This document shows positions 33,020 through 40,570 of a DNA stretch of 64,000 nucleotides, in pieces (the stretch's first letter is position 1; every line of letters starts with the position of its first letter). The notes below the pieces were generated by a model, which was given only the letters and a program-made list of their open reading frames with translations, had not been told where the DNA came from and did no database searches. The position numbers and the translations under genes were made by a program. This DNA is from UMGS1766 sp963660915 (GTDB lineage: Bacteria > Bacillota > Clostridia > Oscillospirales > Oscillospiraceae), in NCBI GenBank assembly GCA_963660915.1, contig CAVLAO010000002.1:69875-133874 (forward strand). The letters are read 5' to 3'.

Positions 33020-33606
33020 AAACAATAATGGTTTTGTTGGCAGCCGGCCTCTCCCGGCGATTTGGTGCGGAGAACAAATTGCTATGGAAATTCAATGGAG
33101 TACCGCTTTATCGCTATACTCTGGATCGACTTGCTGCATTGGAAGATGAAGAAAGCATCCTGCTGGTCATGACCAACACACCGGAAATTCAAAAAGAGTG
33201 TGAGGAAAGAACAATTTTGTGGGCGGCCAGTCCCCATGCATCGGAGGGAATTTCACATACGATCCGAGCGGCGGTGGAGTTGGCGCAGGAGCATCAAGCA
33301 GAGGCTTGTGTCTTTTTTGTGGCAGATCAGCCGACGTTAAAATTAAATACGATGAAGAGCTTTCTGCGCTTCTGCCGGCAAAATCAAGCAGAGCTTGCCT
33401 GTGTGGAGGCAGAGGGACAACGAGGCAATCCGACATGGTTCGGAAGGCAGTGGTTCCCTGCGTTATGTGCATTGCAGGGAGATGTGGGTGGACGGAGAAT
33501 TTTGTCACAACATGCAAAACAGGTGCTTTTATTTTCGGTAGAGCGGTCAGAATTAACAGATATTGATCGCCCCCCTTGCGGAGTGCAAAATATCCATTTA
33601 AAATAG
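33016..33606 (+). CDS. MocA-like molybdenum cofactor nucleotidyltransferase
   Basis: A 196-residue MobA/MocA-type NTP transferase with the signature LLAAGLSRRFGAENKLLW (Lys for NTP binding), FFVADQPTL and a GNPTWFGRQWFPAL stretch. It most likely adds CMP to molybdopterin, giving the cytosine dinucleotide form used by many hydroxylases of this family. The start overlaps the large-subunit stop (ATGA). The end of the gene contains a possible promoter for the CoA-transferase. Confidence 0.9.
   Translation: MKTIMVLLAAGLSRRFGAENKLLWKFNGVPLYRYTLDRLAALEDEESILLVMTNTPEIQKECEERTILWAASPHASEGISHTIRAAVELAQEHQAEACVFFVADQPTLKLNTMKSFLRFCRQNQAELACVEAEGQRGNPTWFGRQWFPALCALQGDVGGRRILSQHAKQVLLFSVERSELTDIDRPPCGVQNIHLK
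33576..33604 (+). promoter_or_regulatory. Possible internal promoter for the CoA-transferase/hydrolase pair
   Basis: TTGCGG (33576-33581) and TAAAAT (33599-33604) with 17-base spacing, inside the last codons of the MocA-like gene and 48 bases before the next start. Confidence 0.5.
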
Positions 33607-33651
33607 TGTGTGTAGAAAGAAACAATAGGATTTGGAAATGGAGTGATTATG

Positions 33652-34974
33652 ATGACTTTTGAAGAGAAAAAAGCACTTTATCAGTCCAAGTTTATCAGCT
33701 TGGATGAGGCACTTGGTATGATCCATTCCGGCGACACCATTGCTCAGGCCGCATACGGAAACGAGCCACTGGCAATGCTGCGTAATTTGCATAAGATTGC
33801 CGATCGCGGAATTGAGGATGTTTGCGTTTGGATGGGTGCACCGCAGGAGGAGTATCCCTTTATTGCAGACCCCAACCACAATCTGGACGGTGTGATCAGC
33901 GTAAATTCGATCTTCTTTGGCCCGGCTCTGCGCAAGCAGGTTGCTGCCGGTTCTACCCGTATTAACTATTGCCCCACCAACCTTCACTCCATGAGTCAGG
34001 TTATGATGGAAACCCGTAAGCCGAACATCTTCTGGGCCGCAGTTACCCCGATGGATCGCTATGGCTATGTGGCGGTATCCTGCACGCAGCAGGCAGAACT
34101 GGAAATGCTGGACTCCTGCGACCTGGTTATTTTTGAGGTCAATAAGCGCATCCCCTATACCTCCGGTACGGTGCGTGTCCCTGTAGAGCAGGTGGACTAC
34201 TTTATCGATGTGGATTATCCCATCACTCAGGCACCGGTTGCTCCTGCAACAGAAGAACAGTTGAAAATTGCCCACTATGCATCCTCTCTGATTAAAGACG
34301 GCGACTGCATTCAGCTGGGCATTGGCGGATTGCCGGACGCTGTGGCACACGATTTGGAGGACCGTCACGATCTGGGTATCTACACCGAGATGATTTCCAC
34401 TTCCATGGGCAAGCTCATGTGGTGCGGTGCAGTCAACAACTCCAGAAAGAAGCGCTTCTTCCGCAACCGCACGATCGGTGCTTTTGCATGGGGCAGTCAG
34501 GAACTCTATGATTACATCAATGACAACCCAATGGTTGAATTGCTGCCGACGGCCTATGTAAACGATCCCTTCAACATTATGAAGAACGAGAACATGGTCA
34601 GCCTGAATACCGCACTGGAAATTGACCTGACCGGTCAGGTTTGCTCCGAGTCGATCGGTTCGACCCAGTATTCCGGCACAGGCGGAGCGACGGACTTCGC
34701 TTATGGTGCATTCCATGCACCCGGAGGTAAGGGCATCATTGCACTGAATGCAACGGCAAAGCACGGCACAATCAGCCGTATCGTTCCCCAACTGAAACCC
34801 GGTGCGGTTGTCTCTATCAGCCGCAACATTGTTGACCACGTTGTTACTGAGTATGGTATTGCAAAGCTGCGCGGCAAGACCATTGCACAGCGCGTAGAGG
34901 AACTGATCAATGTTGCTGCCCCTGAGTTCCGTGAGGACCTGCGCAAGCAGGCTCGTGAGCTGAAGCTGCGGTAA
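33652..34974 (+). CDS. Acetyl-CoA hydrolase/4-hydroxybutyrate CoA-transferase family protein
   Basis: A 440-residue CoA-transferase of the acetate/4-hydroxybutyrate type. The CoA-binding GIGGLPDAVAHDL and the probable catalytic Glu in GIYTEMISTSM are in the expected order, and the late SGTGGATDFAYGA is typical. It would move CoA between acetyl-CoA (or similar) and an organic acid. ATG 33652 is 8 bases from GGAG; 33649 is also possible. Its codon use is rich in the major codons (CGT, GGC, ACC, CTG), unlike the hydroxylase genes before it, suggesting higher expression. The acid substrate is unknown. Confidence 0.9.
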   Translation: MTFEEKKALYQSKFISLDEALGMIHSGDTIAQAAYGNEPLAMLRNLHKIADRGIEDVCVWMGAPQEEYPFIADPNHNLDGVISVNSIFFGPALRKQVAAGSTRINYCPTNLHSMSQVMMETRKPNIFWAAVTPMDRYGYVAVSCTQQAELEMLDSCDLVIFEVNKRIPYTSGTVRVPVEQVDYFIDVDYPITQAPVAPATEEQLKIAHYASSLIKDGDCIQLGIGGLPDAVAHDLEDRHDLGIYTEMISTSMGKLMWCGAVNNSRKKRFFRNRTIGAFAWGSQELYDYINDNPMVELLPTAYVNDPFNIMKNENMVSLNTALEIDLTGQVCSESIGSTQYSGTGGATDFAYGAFHAPGGKGIIALNATAKHGTISRIVPQLKPGAVVSISRNIVDHVVTEYGIAKLRGKTIAQRVEELINVAAPEFREDLRKQARELKLR

Positions 34975-34992
34975 GTTAGGGAGGCGGAATAC

Positions 34993-35949
34993 ATGAGCAT
35001 GGTGAATACAGTTCTCGGCCCGGTAGAGTCCAAGCAACTGGGTCAAACTTTAATGCATGAACACATTACCTGCGCAGACTGGTCTATGCGCATGAACTTT
35101 GGCGACAAATTCCTGCAGTATGACAAACTGGTGGAAATGGCTGCCGGCCAGCTGAAGAAGTTGAAATCCTACGGTGTGGATACCTTTGTGGACGGCACAG
35201 CGGTTAACCTTGGCCGTGACATTCATCTGCTGAGGGATGTAGCTGAAAAGTCCGGCATGAACATTGTTGCATCATCCGGTTTCTATTATCAGGAAGAAGC
35301 ATGGCTGGCCATGCGGGACGAGGGCGAGATTCACGACCTGCTGCTGGATGAGTGCCTGCACGGTATTGCAGGAACAGACTCCAAGCCCGGTATTATGAAA
35401 AACGGCGTTGTGAAGGCGGGTGTTACGCCTTTGCAGCACAAGCTGCTCCATTGTGTTGGCACGGTTGCCAAAGAGGCAAATTTGCCGATCTTCTGTCACC
35501 ATGATCCAAAGGTTCAGAGCGGGTATGACATTCTGAATGTCTATGCCTCCGCAGGGGTTGACCCGAAACGCGTGATTCTTGGCCACACCGGAGACTGCAA
35601 CGATTGGGCCTATCAGGAAGACCTGGTGAAGGCAGGCGCTTATATCGGATTTGACCGCCTTGCCTATGGTCATTTGGATAACCCGGTGAAGAACTCAGTG
35701 AAGAACATTGTTGAGTTGGTAAGCAAAGGTTATATCAACCGCATTTTCCTCAGCCATGACTGGGCCACTTATCTGGCTTTCTGGGACAGTTGGGATAAGA
35801 CAATTGCACAGGATTATTTGAATCTTGACATTGATTTTACCTTTATCAGCCGTGAAGTACTTCCTATGCTGAAGACTGCCGGCCTTACAGAGGAGGATAT
35901 CCTCACGATTATGGTAGAGAATCCTCGCCGTTTCTTCGACGGAGAATAA
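34993..35949 (+). CDS. Phosphotriesterase-like metal-dependent hydrolase (possible lactonase)
   Basis: A 318-residue TIM-barrel amidohydrolase-superfamily protein of the phosphotriesterase-related group. Metal ligands line up as His22 and His24 (HEH), bridging Lys141 (GVVKAG), His169/170 (FCHHDP), His198 (LGHTGD) and Asp256 (LSHDW). Members hydrolyse lactones, phosphoesters or amides. GGGAGG precedes the ATG, 18 bases after the CoA-transferase, with the same codon bias. The pair may open a ring or hydrolyse a product made by the upstream hydroxylase and then activate the acid; this link is inferred from position only. Confidence 0.88.
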   Translation: MSMVNTVLGPVESKQLGQTLMHEHITCADWSMRMNFGDKFLQYDKLVEMAAGQLKKLKSYGVDTFVDGTAVNLGRDIHLLRDVAEKSGMNIVASSGFYYQEEAWLAMRDEGEIHDLLLDECLHGIAGTDSKPGIMKNGVVKAGVTPLQHKLLHCVGTVAKEANLPIFCHHDPKVQSGYDILNVYASAGVDPKRVILGHTGDCNDWAYQEDLVKAGAYIGFDRLAYGHLDNPVKNSVKNIVELVSKGYINRIFLSHDWATYLAFWDSWDKTIAQDYLNLDIDFTFISREVLPMLKTAGLTEEDILTIMVENPRRFFDGE

Positions 35950-35972
35950 TCAAATCAATTTATGTCTTATGT

Positions 35973-36017
35973 CAAAACAGCCATTCTGCCGACTGGTTCG
36001 GCAGAATGGCTGTTTTG
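35973..36017 (+). terminator. Terminator of the selenium/molybdenum cluster
   Basis: CAAAACAGCCATTCTGCCGA and its near-complement TTCGGCAGAATGGCTGTTTTG form a 20-bp stem 23 bases after the hydrolase stop. Confidence 0.85.
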
Positions 36018-36029
36018 CTCCAAGTAGTT

Positions 36030-36061
36030 GACCGCCGGCAGGAAGGATACTGCCGGCGGTC
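36030..36061. other. Second hairpin without T run
   Basis: GACCGCCGGCAG and CTGCCGGCGGTC, a perfect 12-bp stem with an 8-base loop, follow the terminator. It has no T run; it may back up termination or have another role. Confidence 0.6.
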
Positions 36062-36215
36062 AGAGGATCTGGAGATAGAAAGAAAGATATGTGCTTCTGT
36101 TCCCGTGGCTGAGAACAGGTGTATTATAGCAAATCAGATTGCATTTATGTTTGGGTTGAAAATAAAAAAATTTTTATTTGATTGGAAAAAAACACAAGCA
36201 AAACAGAAAAATATA

Positions 36216-36274
36216 TGATATAATCGAAACGGAGATTTTTCGACAAAAGAAAGGGGGACGAGAGTCCCCTTTTT
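36216..36274 (+). promoter_or_regulatory. Promoter and attenuator-like leader of the PucR-type regulator
   Basis: An extended -10 (TGATATAAT, 36216-36224) is followed by a leader holding AAAGGGGGAC/GTCCCCTTT and TTTTT (36251-36274), an intrinsic-terminator shape ending 4 bases before the AAGGAG site. A small TCGAAA...TTCGA helix precedes it. Transcription of the regulator would have to pass this structure. No clear -35 is seen. Confidence 0.65.
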
Positions 36275-36291
36275 AATTGAAGGAGTACGAA

Positions 36292-37575
36292 ATGAAAGAC
36301 AGTAAAGGCATGCGCCGCGTGGCTGAGGCGAGCCGTTGTTTTTTGGATGTTATTGATCAAGAGGGAGTACAACCGCTGATTCAGGCGGCATCGGAATTTT
36401 TTGGTGCGCCGGTATTGTTTACAGATGAATTGTTTCACATTCGTTCTGTGTGGCCGCGGGAAAATACCGGTGTTGCAGAACTGGACCAGAGCATTCGAGA
36501 CGGCGCCATCCAGGCACAGCGAGAGTGGGTGATTCTCGACGAAAATCTTTCCGGTGAAAAAGCATTTTATGAACCGTTCTATGCCAATACCGGAGTGTGT
36601 GAGTTGGTTCCCCGTATGTACGGCGAACTGGTTTGGCAAGACGAGGTTCGGGGACATGTGGTCGTATATCTTGGCAAAGTGCCTTGCCAACCGGAAGATC
36701 TGGAAATTTTGCAAAAACTCATTAGTTTGCTGGTTCTAAAACTCCGTCGCAGACTGGCGGGTATGGATCGTTGGACGGCCACCCTGCAGGCACGGCTTGA
36801 GGTGTTGTTGGATCCGCAGACACCGGTACAGGTACGGCGCCCGGCAGAAGACTTATTGAGAAAACAGATTAAGGGCGACTATGGTGTAATGGTGACCACC
36901 ATTGGCCAGCGCGCCAGCCAGAAAGCTTTTGCGGATTATGCAGTTACCCAGATCCAACAGCGGTTTCGCAACGTAGTGGTGTTGGTGTATGACCAGACCA
37001 TCGTGACTTTATTTGGCGAGGTCAAGCGCAACGCGGTGGAAAATACACTTCGGCCGGAAAATAATGCATTGGTAAAGTGGTTGTTCCGCTATTTTGCGCA
37101 ATATGATCTGGTCAGTGGTTTGAGCGACCCGTTCAGTAATTTGAGGGATATTTACCTTCACTATCGCCGGGCATTGCTGACGGCTCGCATGGTAGAACGA
37201 AGCAAGCAGGGAACAGACGGTATTTTCGAGGATTATATGCCGTTGCCCATGTTGGCTTCTGTTCTTGAGACAGAGCAGGCGGAAACTTTTATCAATCCCG
37301 TTCTGGAGCAGATTCGCGCCTATGACGCGGGAAACAACACGGACTATTTCGATACTATTTATCAATATTCCATGCATCTGTTCGAGAAAGATGCAACCGC
37401 ACAGGCATTGACAGTGCACAAAAATACGCTGGCATACCGCTTAGGACGCATTAGTGAGCTGTTTTTAATTGACTTCAGCGATCGTCGAATGCGGCTGAAT
37501 CTGGTATTAAGCTGCTGTTTGTGGTATCTCTCCAATGGTGAAGAAGCCTTTCCGTTGGACGGAATATTTGGGTGA
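36292..37575 (+). CDS. PucR/CdaR-type transcriptional regulator
   Basis: A 427-residue regulator with an N-terminal sensor part (about 1-140) of no recognised fold, a middle GGDEF-like/CdaR region (about 185-310: YGVMVTTIGQ, VVVLVYDQTIVTLFGE, YDLVSGLSDPF) and the C-terminal PucR HTH (about 355-410: ATAQALTVHKNTLAYRLGRISELF). PucR-type proteins often control purine or organic-acid catabolism, and this one lies just downstream of the hydroxylase cluster, so it may control it. ATG 36292 is 7 bases after AAGGAG. Its leader contains a terminator-like hairpin. Confidence 0.85.
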   Translation: MKDSKGMRRVAEASRCFLDVIDQEGVQPLIQAASEFFGAPVLFTDELFHIRSVWPRENTGVAELDQSIRDGAIQAQREWVILDENLSGEKAFYEPFYANTGVCELVPRMYGELVWQDEVRGHVVVYLGKVPCQPEDLEILQKLISLLVLKLRRRLAGMDRWTATLQARLEVLLDPQTPVQVRRPAEDLLRKQIKGDYGVMVTTIGQRASQKAFADYAVTQIQQRFRNVVVLVYDQTIVTLFGEVKRNAVENTLRPENNALVKWLFRYFAQYDLVSGLSDPFSNLRDIYLHYRRALLTARMVERSKQGTDGIFEDYMPLPMLASVLETEQAETFINPVLEQIRAYDAGNNTDYFDTIYQYSMHLFEKDATAQALTVHKNTLAYRLGRISELFLIDFSDRRMRLNLVLSCCLWYLSNGEEAFPLDGIFG

Positions 37576-37675
37576 GGATAAACGATCAATTTTGTGTTCC
37601 GTTAATCCGTTGTTTTTCGGTAAGAGACGCGTCATGTAACGCAATTATGAACAAAATGTACGCCTTTTGTGAATT

Positions 37676-37702
37676 TTAGCACTCTCATATTGACAGTGCT
37701 AA
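37676..37702. promoter_or_regulatory. CIRCE element (HrcA binding site)
   Basis: TTAGCACTC-N9-cAGTGCTAA matches the CIRCE consensus in 17 of 18 arm positions. It overlaps the -35 region of the hsp20 promoter; a TATAAT is at 37717-37722. HrcA repression and heat induction are expected. Confidence 0.9.
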
Positions 37703-37722
37703 AAAATGTGTTATCCTATAAT

Positions 37723-37875
37723 TGAACCTTGAGAGAGGGGTGCGAAAGAGCACCGCCCCAAGGGTTTTAGAAAAATGCGACAAGCGGTCGAGAGTGACCG
37801 CCGGTAACAACACCCGCCTGAAGGCAGAATGAATCCGACCGCGGCGAGTGCGGGATTTGAATGGAGGAATGACTT
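37723..37875 (+). promoter_or_regulatory. Structured 5' leader of hsp20
   Basis: About 150 untranslated bases contain three successive short helices (GGGGTGC/GCACC near 37737-37760; GCGGTC/GACCGC near 37783-37802; CCGC/GCGG within 37837-37856). They stand just ahead of the GGAGG site. A temperature-responsive RNA is possible but not shown. Confidence 0.4.
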
Positions 37876-38316
37876 ATGTTGCCTAGCATTTTTGGCGAGA
37901 ATTTGTTCGATGATATGTTTAATGACGCTTTTGGTATGATGCCCAGCATTGACCATGCACTGTATGGTAAGCATGCCAAAAATATGATGAAGACGGATGT
38001 CCGGGAGACGGAGGACAGCTACGTAGTTGACATTGACCTGCCGGGATTCAAGAAGGATGAGGTCAAGTTGGAACTGAAGGATGGTTATCTGACCGTCAGT
38101 GCCGCAAAGGGTTTGGACAAGGACGAAAAGGACAAGCAAGGCCGTTACATCCGTCAGGAGCGCTATGCCGGTACCATGAGCCGCAGCTTCTATGTGGGCG
38201 ATGGCGTCAAACCGGAGGATTTGCACGCCAAGTACGAGGACGGTATTCTGCAGGTGACGGTGCCGAAGGAGACCCCCAAAGCAGTACCTGCATCTACCTA
38301 TATCGCAATCGAATAA
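37876..38316 (+). CDS. Small heat shock protein Hsp20
   Basis: A 146-residue alpha-crystallin-domain chaperone that holds unfolding proteins. The domain runs from about residue 38 (TDVRETEDSYVVDIDLPGF) to 130, with the conserved GVKPEDLHAKYEDGILQVTVPK near the end and a C-terminal I-x-I-like AIE. The N-terminal arm is Met/Phe rich. GGAGG is 8 bases before the ATG. It is monocistronic, behind a CIRCE element, and ends at a strong terminator. Confidence 0.96.
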   Translation: MLPSIFGENLFDDMFNDAFGMMPSIDHALYGKHAKNMMKTDVRETEDSYVVDIDLPGFKKDEVKLELKDGYLTVSAAKGLDKDEKDKQGRYIRQERYAGTMSRSFYVGDGVKPEDLHAKYEDGILQVTVPKETPKAVPASTYIAIE

Positions 38317-38329
38317 AGATTGAATCTGG

Positions 38330-38367
38330 ATGCCCGGAGCATGATTTCATGCTCCGGGCATTTTTTT
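38330..38367 (+). terminator. Terminator of hsp20
   Basis: ATGCCCGGAGCATGA and TCATGCTCCGGGCAT with TTTTTTT form an ideal intrinsic terminator. Confidence 0.93.
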
Positions 38368-38512
38368 CGATTTGCGCCGCGGTACAGCGTATGATACAAT
38401 AATAAATGAAATAACCAATAAAAAGAGCAGATGAAAAAGTGTTTCAATTGTGGTTAAAGTGTGGTTGAAGGTAGAACGCAACGGTGTATGAACTGCGGGG
38501 AATGGAGAAAAA

Positions 38513-38914
38513 ATGAAACTGATTGTTTGTGTTGACAATCATATGGGAATGGGATTTAATCACCGCCGCCAAAGTATGGATCGCGTTGTGCGGGAACGTG
38601 TGATTCAGCGCGTCGGAGAAACGCCGCTTTGGATGACCCCCTATTCGGCAAAACAGTTTGCAGAGTGTGCAGACTGTCTGAAGATTGACGAGCAGTGTCA
38701 GACTGTTGCCGGAGCAGGGGAGTATTGTTTTGCAGAAGACAGAATTATAGTGAAACCGGAACAGGTTGAGGAACTGATTCTCTATCACTGGGGGCGGGAC
38801 TATCCTGCGGACTTGTATTTTACGTTGCCAATGGAACGTTTTTGTCTGGTAGAGCAGACCGATTTTGTGGGTTATTCTCATCCGGACATGACAGAGGAGG
38901 TTTATCGAGCATGA
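38513..38914 (+). CDS. Conserved-looking protein, unknown function
   Basis: A 133-residue soluble protein beginning MKLIVCVDNHMGMGFNHRRQS, followed by alternating helices and strands and many Cys (4-5) in the middle (AECADCLKIDEQCQ). The start reads like a nucleotide-binding or enzymatic strand-loop, but I recognise no family. GGAG precedes the ATG. Its stop overlaps the start of the lipoprotein nuclease (ATGA), so the two are probably made together. It may modulate or partner the nuclease. Confidence 0.65.
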   Translation: MKLIVCVDNHMGMGFNHRRQSMDRVVRERVIQRVGETPLWMTPYSAKQFAECADCLKIDEQCQTVAGAGEYCFAEDRIIVKPEQVEELILYHWGRDYPADLYFTLPMERFCLVEQTDFVGYSHPDMTEEVYRA

Positions 38915-39984
38915 AAAAGGTGATACCGGTGCTGGTCTGCGTTGCAATCCTTTTGTTTGCCTGCGGACAGAACGGGACAAAAGGAGAATTAGCACAGGAA
39001 GAAACGACAAGCACATCTTCTGTAATGTCTGAAACGTCATCAGAAGAAACGAAGGAAGCGGAATCAAGTAAAATCGAGGATACCATCGCAGAGGAAACAC
39101 AGCCGGAAGAGGCAGAGACAACCTCCGGCGAGAGCACAGCAACTACTCTGGAAACGATTTCTCTGGCAGACATTCCGGAGTATGCGGGAAATGCGTATGT
39201 TGCAGTCAACAACAATCAGCCGTTTTTCAGTGAAACGGACTATACCACAGAGGCATTTGAAACCTACAGCGCTTTAGATAGCCTGCAACGCTGCGGTGTG
39301 GCGTATGCCAATATTTGCGTTGAAATCATGCCAACTGAGAAACGGGGAGAAATCGGTCAGGTTAAGCCAAGCGGTTGGCATACGGTGAAGTATGACTGTG
39401 TTGATGGAAAGTATCTTTACAACCGCTGCCATCTGATCGGTTTTCAACTGGCAGGTGAAAATGCAAATGAAAAGAACTTAATTACCGGAACGCGCTATTT
39501 GAATATACAAGGAATGCTGCCTTTCGAAAATATGGTAGCAGACTATGTAAAGGAAACGGAATATCATGTCCTTTATCGCGTGACACCTATGTTCCGCGAC
39601 GACAATCTGGTGGCGGATGGCGTGCTTATGGAAGGATATTCTGTAGAAGATAATGGTGAGGGGATTTGTTTCTGCGTGTTTGCGTATAATGTTCAGCCGG
39701 GAGTGACCATTGATTATGCCACGGGAGACAGTGCACTCAGTGACAGCGGAACAGCAGCGGCAGAAGAAACAGCATCCCCGACGGAGAAAAATGATTCTTA
39801 CTCGGTGTCTACAGATTCCGCTGGTGAAATGGAGTATGTGTTGAATACAAACACAAATAAATTTCACTATCCATCATGCTCCAGCGTGGATCGTATGGCG
39901 CAGGCAAATCGCAAGGACTATACCGGGACAAGAGAAAGCGTAATTGCTATGGGGTATGATCCCTGCGGTCGATGCAAGCCATAA
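38911..39984 (+). CDS. Lipoprotein DNA/RNA non-specific endonuclease
   Basis: A 357-residue protein with a lipoprotein signal (LLFAC, Cys at about 18), a long acidic Ser/Thr/Glu linker (about 25-90), a non-specific endonuclease domain (about 95-280) and a C-terminal Cys motif domain (about 315-357: FHYPSC ... DPCGRCKP). In the nuclease domain YNRCHLIGFQLAGENANEKNL replaces the usual DRGH core, as in the EndA/DNA-entry nuclease branch, and NIQGMLPFE follows. It is expected on the cell surface, degrading DNA for nutrients or uptake. It is translationally coupled to the gene before it. Confidence 0.85.
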   Translation: MKKVIPVLVCVAILLFACGQNGTKGELAQEETTSTSSVMSETSSEETKEAESSKIEDTIAEETQPEEAETTSGESTATTLETISLADIPEYAGNAYVAVNNNQPFFSETDYTTEAFETYSALDSLQRCGVAYANICVEIMPTEKRGEIGQVKPSGWHTVKYDCVDGKYLYNRCHLIGFQLAGENANEKNLITGTRYLNIQGMLPFENMVADYVKETEYHVLYRVTPMFRDDNLVADGVLMEGYSVEDNGEGICFCVFAYNVQPGVTIDYATGDSALSDSGTAAAEETASPTEKNDSYSVSTDSAGEMEYVLNTNTNKFHYPSCSSVDRMAQANRKDYTGTRESVIAMGYDPCGRCKP

Positions 39985-40009
39985 GAAGAAAAGCGGAGGG
40001 GTGAGAATA

Positions 40010-40570
40010 GTGAAAAAACTTGCGATTTTTGATTTGGATGGAACGCTGTTTCACACAACGAGGGTAAACTATCTTGCCTATTGCCGTGCTTTGGAGGGGA
40101 TTGCCGCTCCACCGGACTATGATTTTTTTCGAAGAGAGTGCTTCGGGCATGATTTCAGCTATTTTGGAGCATTACTAGCACCCGACGCTAGTGAAGCGCA
40201 GAGAAAAGAAATTCACCGACGGAAAAAAGAATGCTATGCAGATTATTTGGACGAGGCAAAGAAAAACCAGCCTCTATTTGACTTGCTGCACCAATTGAGA
40301 CCGGCCTACTACACCGCACTGGTCACCGTTGGGTCAAAGGAAAACAGCAGTCAGATTTTGCAGCATTTTAATGAGATGGACAGCTTTGATCTGATACTGT
40401 CTTCTGCAGATTTTGATCGGCCGAAACCGGATCCACAGGGATTTCAAATGGCAATGAGGCATTTCGGTGTTGCGCCGGAACATACAATTATTTTTGAGGA
40501 CTCTTCTGCCGGCGTTGCAGCAGCAAAGGCCAGCGGCGCCGGCGTGTTTATCGTGGAGGGCTATCGTTAA
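40010..40570 (+). CDS. HAD-family hydrolase (phosphatase)
   Basis: A 186-residue haloacid dehalogenase-type phosphatase. The four motifs are FDLDGTLFHT (nucleophile Asp), VTVGSKEN-type motif II, FDRPKPDPQGF (Lys) and FEDSSAGVAAAKASGA (acidic pair). A small helical cap lies between motifs I and II. The substrate is unknown. GTG 40010 is 9 bases after GGAGGG; an upstream GTG at 40001 touches that site. It follows the nuclease gene by 25 bases, and its 3' end overlaps that of the converging kinase by 4 bases. Confidence 0.87.
   Translation: MKKLAIFDLDGTLFHTTRVNYLAYCRALEGIAAPPDYDFFRRECFGHDFSYFGALLAPDASEAQRKEIHRRKKECYADYLDEAKKNQPLFDLLHQLRPAYYTALVTVGSKENSSQILQHFNEMDSFDLILSSADFDRPKPDPQGFQMAMRHFGVAPEHTIIFEDSSAGVAAAKASGAGVFIVEGYR

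Noticed and set aside
33598..35046. 482-residue minus-strand frame opposite the CoA-transferase
   Set aside because: Shadow of a strongly biased gene, overlapping two certain genes.
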